The position numbers and the translations under genes are program-made. DNA of 64,000 nucleotides from the NCBI RefSeq assembly GCF_024362695.1, contig NC_065405.1, positions 7,634,672 through 7,698,671 on the forward strand. Reading direction: 5' to 3'. Below the pieces are notes generated by a model. The model did not search any database. It saw only the letters and a program-made list of their open reading frames with translations, and was not told where the DNA came from. Source of the DNA: Pectinophora gossypiella (Eukaryota; Arthropoda; Insecta; Lepidoptera; Gelechiidae). Shown here piece by piece: positions 41,801 through 53,800 of this stretch; positions within the stretch are counted from its first letter, which is position 1, and each line of letters opens with the position of its first letter.

Positions 41801-44800
41801 AGTTGATCATATCCCGGTATTTATTTTGTCACTGCCATCCTTATCCTATATCCTCACCGTGCTCGGGTGCTCTTTAAACAAAAAGATCAGTTCAAGATGA
41901 ATATTTTCGTTTTTATTTTACAAAGAAAGTAATAATACTCAAAGTTTGCGAGCAACGGGAGGAAGATTGAAATAAAAGAAGTGCGGAGGGCTCGTCTCGA
42001 GCGGGTTTATTACCTACAAGGAAGGTGATGCATTCCCGCTACTTCCAAGCTACTTCTTGTTTGTGAGTGTCGCCAGCCTCGACGCCAACTTTTCAGCGGA
42101 TTTCCCTAAATGAGATTTCACACGAACACACTCTGTTTGGTTTGAATAAACTTAGCGGAGTTCCTTGTGTTTTCGAGCGAAATGTCCCAATTGAAGTTTT
42201 TGATTAATGTGTCGATTTACATAAGCAAATATTATGTCTTACATTTTATGTGGAACACTTATTGTGTTAGCTCACGGGGCGCAAAATTTGCTTAAGGAAT
42301 TGCGATTTCTCGATGCTCATACACAGACATAATATAAAAATCGTATGCCTTGTCGTTTAGAAATTGCAGAAACGAAACTTTTATTTCTAAAAATAACAAA
42401 CTCGCAAATGCTTGAAATCTTCGTTTTAAAGTTATCAATAAGCTGTTATAGCAAAATATGGATTCAAATTTAGCTTAAACATACTTACATACTAATTACG
42501 ATTCTATACACATGAAATCCATAAAAGTGTAAAATTTACAAAGTAGTGTAGGTATATCCGACAAACTTAAATATGTATGGCTAAAACATACTTGATTAAA
42601 TTCATACTTCGCCGAATTTCGGGGCATTGTTAGTGCTAGTAATTCGGGAAATGTGGAATGAACCATGAAAATGAAGGTGGACAAATAGAGATTTATTGCC
42701 AAACTCCAGTGTGTTTTCATTTACATAACTAAAAGCATTTCATTTACATTTTAGATATTCACAAACTTGTGGGTGAATAGTCTAGGCGTTTAATAAATAC
42801 TGTTAATTGTGAAAGGTGAAGAAAGAAACAATACATTTATTTTTATATCACACTTCTCTCTCTTTATTTAAGAGCTGCGCTCTTGTCGGTGGAGTAATCG
42901 CCATTCCTCTTTTCTTCCCGCCAAAACCTTCACCTCCTGATACGACACGACCTGAACCTACTCATTACACATGAGAACATTTATGAAACAAAACAAATAT
43001 CACACTTATGTAAGCTTCAATATAACCTGTGACGGCTCAAATTGATTTGAGACATTGTAAGCAATTTTGCTCGTGTAATAATTATAATATATTAATAATA
43101 ATGTGTGTCTTTTATATTTTTAGTTGAAGGTCACCTAATGCTGCTACGTCTATCCACATGCTCGAGATTTTTTTCACTGAAATAATTAAAGTTTAGAAAG
43201 TAAGCGCAGACGAAAATCGGCCTATGAGTGCATACATAATGATATCAAGTATATTTTCTATAATTAATTGTTCAAGTACAACCTTTGTTGTTAGACTCGT
43301 ATTCTTGAATTCCAAGAATACGATGCCGTCTTTAGCAGCTCGGGCTTGATATATTGTTGAAAAGTAATGTTACTGCTTGCACTGAATTATTTGATTTTAA
43401 ACGCGTTGATCCGAGTAGTATTGTTAAAGTATTCAAACAGCTGAAACTTAAAACCTCGAAAGATTTATGGGGATTGTCTGTTAAATTGATGAGCTCTGTT
43501 ATTGATATCTTAGCACCATATCTAGCTTACATTTTTAATATGAGTGTTGAAAATAGCACTTTTCCAAATTTAATGAAAATCAGTAAAGTTACACCTCTTT
43601 TTAAATCGGGCACAAAATCAGACCCCACGAATTATAGACCGGTTTCTATTCTACCAGTACTTAGTAAAATTTTCGAGAAAATTATTCTCGACCAACTGCT
43701 ATGTCATTTTAATTTAAATAACTTACTTCACAACCAGCAGTTTGGTTTTACTAAGGGTCGGTCTACAACAGACGCGAGTGTCACATTTGTTCGACACATT
43801 TTCGATGCTTGGGAGAAGTCGCAGAATGCCGTAGGAGTATTCTGTGACTTGTCTAAGGCATTCGACTGCGTGGATCACGAGACCTTGCTTTTGAAATTGA
43901 GGCACTATGGATTAAATAATGGAGCTCTCAGTTTGTTAAATTCATATCTAGGTGATAGGATACAAAAGGTACAAATCAATAGTACGACTTCTTCAGGCTC
44001 TCATGTTCAAATGGGAGTTCCTCAAGGATCCATTTTGGGGCCGTTCCTTTTTTTAGTGTACATAAATGATTTACCTTATGTAGTACAGAACCAAGCTGAC
44101 ATTGTACTGTTCGCGGATGACACTTCTCTTATATTTAAAATCGATAGAAAGTTAGAGGAACTTGACGAAGCAAACAGCGCTGTGTCGCAGGTTCTAAGCT
44201 GGTTTACAGTAAATAATCTAGTTCTAAATGCTAAGAAAACGAAGTGTATTAAATTTGTTCTACCAAATGTAAAGAAAGTAAATAATAACATTAAAATTAA
44301 CGACAAGAAACTAGATTTTGTTGAACACACCGTTTTCTTAGGAATTACTGTAGATTCAAAACTTCAATGGGGCCCACATATTGTATCACTAGCGGGCAAG
44401 CTAAGTTCAGCAGCATATGCCGTCAGAAGAATCCGACAACTCACAGATGTACCCACTGCTAGACTTGTCTACTTCAGCTACTTCCACAGCATAATGTCTT
44501 ACGGTATTTTATTGTGGGGTCGAGCCGCTGATGTAGAAACTATTTTCATTATTCAAAAAAGGGCAGTTCGCGCTATTTATAATCTGCGTTGTCGGGACTC
44601 TTTAAGGGAGCTGTTTAAAGAAATAAATATACTGACGGTCGCAAGTCAATATATTTATGAAAACATTATGTATGTGCGTAAAAATGTATCTCTCCTTCCG
44701 AGAAACTGTGAAAGGCATACTTACAATACAAGGAATAAAAATAAAATTGTTGTTCAAAATTCTAGATTAAGTAAATTAAATTCATCTTTTTTGGGGTTAT

Positions 44801-47800
44801 GTATACGTTTTTACAATAAAATACCAGATAATATTTTAAATTTGTCAGAGAACAAATTTAAAGCTCACGTGAAGCTTACTTTATGTAAAAAAGCCTATTA
44901 TAAGATTAATGATTACCTAAATGATAAAAATGTCTGGTATTGAATGTGTTCCTCTAGTTATTAAATAACTTGTAATGTACCCTCATTGATTTAAAAGATG
45001 TGTTGCTGTTGCAGTTTCTTGTCATTTCTTCTCCTCAGCCATAACACCTTGCGAAATGACGTAAATTCAAAAATGTTACATTGACCTTCAACAAGTTTAT
45101 CCATGATAATTACGTTGAATAAATGATTCTGATTCTGATTCTTGGCTACACAGAAATACCTACATTATGATTATTAAGCCCTAAAGGTTAAAACAGTAAG
45201 TTCAGAAACTTTGAGACTTACTTATGAAAACGTCTGTGAAGGAAAAAGCGAGAAGGCTTGTATATTTTACGTGGGCTTATGTTCTGCCAGACTGCCTAAG
45301 GCTCATGTCTAAACAGCTATACGAGGAAAGCCGTAAATATTTCCGCGTGGAATTATTACTAAGTAATTCATAGCAATTGTTTTACTACTACAGATGTTTG
45401 AGAAAAAGTTTCAATTTAATTAAATGAATAATAATAGTACTTATTACTTTAAAAGTAATAAATATAATTTCTAGTTTTCGTATCGGTCTTGGGTAGACGC
45501 GTTCTCACGCCTTACTTATGATCATGACTATTAATGAATAATAGTAAATTACCAACCTTTAATAATTCCTACATTTTCAATACCTTTCAGAATTAAACAT
45601 TAATACTTGTATTTTATAAAATTCATCAAATTTCTGTTAAAAATCCCCGTATTCTCGTCTGTTACTGTTGTTGTTTGAGGAACTATAACAATTATTTGAC
45701 GGCACAAATGTGTAGGACGAGTTTACGTCTGTATACGTCATTAGTGAGGTTCCGGCGCCTAATTGCGTCGATGGCGCCTCGGACGGAAGCGAAAAGATTG
45801 CGTCCAAATAGGAAACGGTCTCGCTTTTCTCGCTATTATTCGACAGACGGACGAGGAAAGACATAAAGTGTATCCAAGCGACGATGACAGAGAAAACACA
45901 GGTAGAAATATAAGGTTCATTCCCTTTAGCCATTTTCGAAACATTCACGTTTCCCTGTTTCATACTCAGGTTAATTTAAATACTAATAAACATAAAGAAG
46001 GATATATTTTTACTTGTGTCGCTATGTCTCGCTAGTGGTAGAGCTACTAACTAAACGTAGATTAACAAAATAATCTCGTAATAAAGGGGTGTCAGAATGG
46101 AAGCAAAAACAAATATAACAATAATTACAAGTTCATTTTTGCTAATTGAAAGTAGGTTATTAGAAAATACCAGTGTAAACTAGATTTTTTACCCGGTCTA
46201 TTTAGCTTGATTGTGTCCAGCGCTAGAACAGTATGTCTTAGAGTAGATAAAGAAAACGGAAAGGTTTTTTACACGACTGCGTCGAAGTAAAAAGGAGGGT
46301 TATGTGTTTGACCGCTATGTATGTATGTGTGTGTGTATGCACGACTGTTCCAACCGAACTTCTGAACCATCTGTCAGAATTTATCAAATGAGGTGTCACT
46401 ACAAGCGTCTTGATTATCCGGTGGTTATAGGCTATGTGACGTCAGGCTGAACTCATTGTGGCGCCCTCTAGAGAACGTAAAGGGAGCACGAAAAAAAGTT
46501 TTTTGACTCAGCTTAGCTCATTCCACCAAGTCCATTCCATCTGAGGATATCCAGACGTACGGCGGGTTACCATCCTTACTTGGTTGACATACCACTAATC
46601 CGCACCAAACGCTTCGCTTCATCCTTCATAATGCGCACTGCCAAGGAATGGAATGGGCTGCCGGCGTCGGTGTTTCCTGACTCTTATAACCTGGGGTCCT
46701 TTAAAGCACGGGTGAATAGGCATTTTCTGGGTAAGCTCGTTCCAACGTCGATCTCTTCTTCTTGTGGAAGAACGAAGTCAAGAGCAAACCCATCTTAATT
46801 AAAAAAAAAAGACTGGGAGCATCACTAATTTTAGCTACGATAGTAATTTTCATATTTTTACCTACGACGGAACGGAGCAGGTATATGCGTTTAGGGTGAG
46901 AGATGTTTGTGTGTGCGTTTGTGCAAAGAAATGTTATTAATTATCTTCTAAACTAATAATCCGATTTTGATGCGGTTTTCAATAACGGGTTTGTGTTTGA
47001 TGAGTTCATGTTATTAGACAGGTGTCATGTCTGTAACTCACTAGGGGGCGCCACAATATTAGAGTTTAGGGTCAATATTATTCGAAACGCGTCTTCAATT
47101 TATAATAGCAATTTATTTGCAATAGTTTTTATTAGTTAATTGTTTCTGACAGGCGTTTTTTTTTTCGGTTCCATTGATTACACGTAATTACGTCGAACAC
47201 GGTGCTGTTTCATTGCTACCTAAATCCCTTAAAAATCAGTAAAAAGGCATATCAGGCATATTCATGGTCCTTCGAACCAGATTTCAGAGAAGATCACAAT
47301 CCATAAATTGTAGATAATACGAAGTGATTGGCGAAGATTAAAGAAAAATCAAGATCGACTATAAGTGGCAGGTGGATTGTGTGATCAAGTGAATCAAATT
47401 CATCCTATTAATCCTCATTTAATTCATAAAGTTGAACCTATCACTCAATAATCAGGTAGTATTAAGTAAAGCAAAGTGTTGTTAATTACGGTTAGTATAA
47501 TTTTAATTACATTTATTACCCACGACGGAACGCAGCAGGTATATGTGTTTAGGGTAAGAGATGTTTGTGTGTGCGTTTGTGCAAAGTAATGTTACCACCT
47601 ATCTTTTAAACTAATGATCCGATTTTGAGGCGGTTTTCAATAACGGGATTGTGTTTGATGAGTTCATGTTCTTAGACAGGTGTCATGGCTGTAACTCACT
47701 AGGGGGTGCCACAATATTAGTGCAAAACAATGTTGCAATATAATCAAAACGAAATGTCCGATTACAATAAATTCTGTTTTCGGCAATGTGTACGTGGTAG

Positions 47801-50800
47801 CTTATTGCATGTTCCCAAATAATATAAAAATTACGTCTTTCTAGAGGGTGCTACAATATTAGTGAAAAATAGTATTGCAATAATATTAAAATGAATTGTC
47901 CAATTTCAATGCGGTTTTCAGCAATGAGTTCGTAGTTGAATGGTGCATGGTCTAAGATAAGTCTTATGATATTAACTCACTAGGAGGCGCTGCTATATTA
48001 GTGTGAAACGTTTATATTGCAATATTATTAAAATTAAAACGTATTGTCTGATTTCAATGCGGGTTTCAGGAATGAGTTCGTGGGTGATTAGTGCATGTTC
48101 TCAGATGAGTGTTATAGAGGTAACTTTAAACAGAAAGCAACTGTATAATATATAATAAGGGACTTAATATTATGTGGTAGGATGAATCACACTTATTGTT
48201 TTGCGAGATCTTACCTACACATTATATAGATTATAATTCGTATATGCTCTCTAAAAAGTCTGAAATAAAATTAAGCAAAATTAAAAATTTTGGAAAAACC
48301 CACGACGGTAAAAATATCATCGAAAAAGAATAAAATAACTCAAAACCCCCGACTTAACCCAATTATTATGTAACGAAATATTATATTAGACTTAAAAATA
48401 CTTTCTAAAAAAGAGTTGATATCTCGAGACATCGGTAATAGATATACTTAAGTACCTAAACAATGAATATGGCTGTTTACAGTTTTTTCCTAACGTGTCT
48501 GTTTCTCGAAGATATACTTAAATGTAGCGATAATAATTTTACCATAATACATAACCGAGGAATATCCGAGGAATAACCCAGCTAAAGTTTTTCTAGTGAC
48601 GTGAATACAATTATTGAAGAATTGTAGATGTTTAACGACGACATAAAATACACTTATGAGTATGATTAAATTTCTGTTGAAATTTCATATAGAAAAGGCA
48701 GCCCCCGACGGATATTCCTCGGTTATGTATTATGGTAAAATTATAATCGCTACATTTAAGTATATCTTCGAGAAACAGACACGTTAGGAAAAAACTGTAA
48801 ACAGCCATATTCATTGTTTAGGTACTTAAGTATATCTATTCCCGATGTCTCGAGATATCAACTCTTTTTTAGAAAGTATTTTTAAGTCTAATATAATATT
48901 TCGTTACATAATAATTGGGTTAAGTCGGGGGTTTTGAGTTATTTTATTCTTTTTCGATGATATTTTTACCGTCGTGGGTTTTTCCAAAATTTTTAATTTT
49001 GCTTAATTTTTTGAGTACTTTCAGGGTTCTATCTCTCCGAGATACTTAATCGTTTATTTTACTGAACTATGCGTTTTATCTTGGGTCGTTTTTACCTAAT
49101 AAGTAAGCACATGAAAATTTTATACAAAAAGGCGTTTCTTTTTTCATGTTAATTTAGAATTGCTTTCGTCTGTCTTTTGATTCATACACTTATTTGTTTG
49201 TCTCGTGTATTACAATACGTCAACGTTGATATAAAACACGTCTGGTTACGACTTCTAAGATTTGTATATGTTTTCCATTTAAGTATTGTAATATAATATG
49301 TTCATAGATTTTTTTTATATGACAGGATGATTCCAAACTCAAACGATGCAGTGCGTCTTGAGCTTTAGATTCAGCTTATAATCAATGTGTGTTTTCCAAT
49401 GTTATCATGCAATAGCGATCACAGAAAGCCTATCGCTTACCATTCCGCCTCCAGGCGAAACGTGTCGTCGCGAGATTAGGCAAAGGAATGGGTCTCATTC
49501 TGCCTTCGGGTAATATCAGGAATTTAACAAAAGTGGATTTTCCCCCGCTCTTTCAAGGTTGAATAGTTGAAAGTTGATACCTTTTGTTCATTACAAATAT
49601 TTTAGTAACTCAACTCATAATGGTTATGTTTGTGTTATGTCATAGAGTAGGTATATGGGGGTGGGCAGAGCAGGTTAGAACTAGAGACGTTACTAACTAA
49701 CTACCGATATTAGTAGGTCAGATATTAGAGACGCAAAATGGTAGAGACAAACATCTAATAATACTACTAATTATTATTTTTTAGCCTCTAGCTTTTCATT
49801 TTATAGAAAGAATCAAGTATTTGCAAATTAGAGAAAAAAATATATTTATCCAATGCAGCTAGAAGATAATATCGCTTATATTGTTCTGAATTTCTCGTTC
49901 TTATATACAAAACGGTCGTGAAGCAACGGTAATTAATGAACAAAGCCAACTGGCTTCACTCGCGTTAAAGTAGTTAACTACGTTATTCTATAATAGTTTT
50001 TATAAGTGTCCCTTTAAGCTTTTTATTTTTCACAAAGAAACTTCATAACTGAAAGTTTTCTTGTTAAATCTATTTACGATTCAGTTTGAGGAAATATTTT
50101 AATGGGGTTTGGTTAGTTTGAGGTTTCATAAATAAACAAATGTAATATCATTGTAAATGGATGACTTTAATAAAAATGTATATAAGTATAATATACTTTT
50201 ATCTCAAAAAGTTGTTCCACCAAAAGGAGGCGTATTATCATTTGTCCACTGTCCCTTTATCTCAGGCGGGCGATAACTTCCGCGCCGTTTAACGTGGCTT
50301 TATCAATCAATATTTTTTTTTGTAACCTCAATAACTTGGGTGGGCGGATATATTCGGAAAATATAGTAACTTTCATTTTTGCTGGCGTCTGTCGAGTCGT
50401 GGCAATCCAACAATGTGAATGACGGCCAGCTCGCCTGCAAGGAAAGGCAATGATTGATGAGGGAATTAATTAATACGCCACTTCCTTTCCGACGCTAGAA
50501 AAAACAAAACGAGTTTCCTCATGGTATAAATACTAATTCGGCGGCTAGCCGTGATTGACTGGAGCGGTAATTTTACCGTGATTAATAGAGAAATGTTGTG
50601 GTAATGTTGGAAATTGCTTATTGAATGTGGTCGACACATCGCGCCTTACACGTGTCCGTCTATTCATTTCTATAATGTCAGTTAATGTAATTTATTTGCT
50701 ACATTCGATAAATAATCCATTTAGTATTGTAATTTGTTACAGCTATCGTGCTGTCATCTTGTAGAACAGAAAAAGCATCGAAACGAATAGAACTAAGTAG

Positions 50801-53800
50801 TTCACCCTATAGTAACCACTGGTACTTAACGAGTATTTTAATTCGAATCGTCGCCAAGAAAAACTGAGGGAATTAAACAAGACCACAGCGTCATTACTAT
50901 CCCGCGAACGCCATATTTCTCAACCCTTTTTCTTGCCGTTTCAAAAGTTTTAATTAGTGCCAGAGGACATTATCCAGAACCCCGCTTCTGTCTCGGTCAT
51001 TCGGACCTCCTTTCCGAAATAACCGATTTTACTTTTAATGCGCGTTAACTTTTGTCGAAGTTTGACAGTATCTGCGACTCTTTAGGGTAAATTCGTAAAT
51101 AACCTCGTTTGTGGGTAATTCGATTTTAATTTCTTCATGAAACCCGTTGAGTTTCCACGAAACGGATGCAGCTTCTCCTAATCAATAATCCTTCTTTTCG
51201 ATTAGGAGCACCTGCATCTGTTACATAATTAACAATTGGAACGAATTTTCGTTCCACTTTCGCTAATCGACACTGACTGGATGGTAAAATTACTAATGGC
51301 TTGACCCATTCGATTTTATTATTTGAAATTTTAACCTAGATACATTTTAATTAGGACGTTGAAACTTAAGCTGTGTTCAAAACGGCGCGCTTAAAGCCTT
51401 CGTCGAGCGCAAGTCAGCGCTGAGCGGGAAGATGAGTCGGTCTTAATCCCTGGCCTACTGGATGAATGGACATAATTTTCTGCACTTGACACCGTGTCTA
51501 GTCTCTCATTGTGCTGCAGCTCCGCTACGTAGCTCGCCGTGCTCCGTTTTGCTCCTTTTTATTGCTGTCACTCGTTAATGTATCTACATTTGTCTAACAT
51601 TACAACTGCCATTGTTGTGTTGTATTGTAAGGCGTTGTTATCTTTATTGTTAAGGGTTGTTCGCGTTTTATTGGCGTGCAACTCAATTTGCGTGCGAATG
51701 GGAACGTATTCAAAATAGAAGGTTTGTGTTTGTTTAACTGTGAGTTGTGAGCCCGCGTTCTGTATCTCCACTAGTCGTTCGCTTGTCAATATATTTTGTC
51801 TTCAGCGGAAAACTCGCGTCAAAGTGGTCATTACTGCGATAAATTTCCGCCTTTAGAAATGATTTTAAAACGGTGAAAGAGAATCCTATTGTTTGTATTC
51901 AGAGGGAATTGGCTTATGAAAGCGATTCAAATTTTCAAGAGATTCAATTTACATAACGAGCGATTTGTACCTCATAGAGATTAAACCTTCTTCGCTCGTT
52001 CGTTTGCAGATATCCCTCGTTCTCGCTATAAAGATCGCCTTTTTAGGAGCCTATTCGGAAACGTCTTATTTTGAAACCACTTTAACAAAATTTGCGTTTG
52101 CCGATCTGTGAAATTATAAGAGGATGAAATCTTTTTACGAAATCTTATAGTGCTTTAAAATGAGACAGTCTTAAGATTGTTTTTACGTTCTTAAATATTT
52201 TACGTCCCTGGTTCGTAGTTGATAAAATATATAGGTGGATATATATAGGTAGATGCCTTCTACAATCCAAAACTGATTGTTGAACTATTGTGCCTGGAAA
52301 TCCAGGCCTTACGAGGTTAATGAAGAGAACTTTAGTTATTACTTGTATCTTGAATCAATTATATTATGGAGAATTAATGTTTGGACAAACTACAACTGAC
52401 GCACTAGGATGTACCAAAGATATTTAGGGTTATGAAAGTCTATTGCATACGGAAGATCCAATCGGATAATTTCTACATGACGTCACATAATACTTCTAGA
52501 TGTACGGGATGAATGAGCCTTTATCTCTAATGCTATAACTTAGGAGTTACTGTACCGATGCATCTTTAAATAAATGTAAGATACTTATTCAACTCAAATC
52601 CAGCAAATGTTTTCTTCACTGTGTAATATGTAGATTTCAAGTTTTACCGAATTTCTACTCTACGGCTTGGTTGTTAAAGCTATTAACGTTTCTCCTTGTC
52701 TGGATCCGTTTGGTAAGTTTTTCAGCAGTAATAAACGAAAATGATACTTCCGTTCATACCAAGGACAGTTAAACGGAGCGCCATTCCCATCGGGTTATGC
52801 CTTTGCTCTTTCAGCTACAAGTTTTAATTAGTGTCAAAGATGATCGTAAAATTAAACAGTTTCATATTTCCTGTCCTCTTTGGCTTTGGGCGGAGCAATG
52901 TAATTGTACGGTTTTATAATGGCAGCAACTTATGTTACTTAGGGTTGTGAGTGCTGCTGTAATTAATTAGTGGTTGGAAAATGGTTTCAAGGCATTATGA
53001 AAAATATTTTGAGTGTCTTATGTTGCTTTGGCAAGCTTGGTAATCGCTATACGGGTGGGCAGAGCCGCGGTTTACTAGAATTACTACAATTGGTATTGAC
53101 GTTAATGAATCATATTCGTGACAATCTACTATCCTATATTGATAGTCAAATATGTGTGAGATAGTCAAAGATCTGATTATGACCCTTGGTAGCCCAGTTG
53201 GTAGAACACTTGCCTCTCACTTCGAGGTCGCAGGTTCGAATCCTGCACATGCCGAATCCAAATGATTGTCGAATTTATTTTCGAATTCATAAATGATTAT
53301 CACGTGCTCAGCGGTCAAGAAAAACATAGTGAAGAAACCCACATTTCATTCGGAGGTATGTGACCTAACACGTATTGGGCTGGTTTTCGCTTCGCGGCTT
53401 GGAAGGCCAGACAGGCGATTCTGTAAAAAACCGGACCTGTCCAATCTTCAAGTTAGGTAAGCGGACCCTGTGAAAAACGGGGTAATGCTAGGGAGATGAT
53501 GTGTCCAAGATCTGATTATCGAATTGTATACCAAATGAAAGTGGTTATTCCACCGCTTCAAGTAAGTAGTAACCGGTATCAATGGCTCAATATGCCTTCC
53601 GAAGCACGGATCATCTTATTTTCGGACCTGTAATGTCCTAACCGAACTTTTTGTGACATATCCCCACCGGAATTTAAACCCGGGACCTCCGAAGCATGTC
53701 ATAAGCCCAAAGGCCGTTAACTGAATAGTAAAGTAGACTAAAAGATTATCAAGGCAAAATGGACGAACATTACTTATAGACGACGTGAGCTAACCACCTC

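Noticed and set aside
45637..45963. 108-codon minus frame overlapping two plus frames
   Set aside because: No recognisable domain; low-complexity Ser/Asn C-terminus and competing frames on both strands. Possibly a repeat relic, but unsupported as a gene.
47518..48115. CRISPR-like direct repeats
   Set aside because: Units are long, degenerate and adjacent without unique spacers, in a eukaryotic intron. Ordinary tandem repeat decay.
48632..48814. 60-codon minus frame in the inverted repeat
   Set aside because: Created by the palindrome's right arm and spacer; no protein similarity.
53184..53256. tRNA-like sequence with A and B boxes (also at 5050-5090, 16795-16841, 1610-1667, 34800-34852)
   Set aside because: Each continues into a shared non-tRNA body and lacks a pairing acceptor stem, so these are SINE heads, not tRNA genes.
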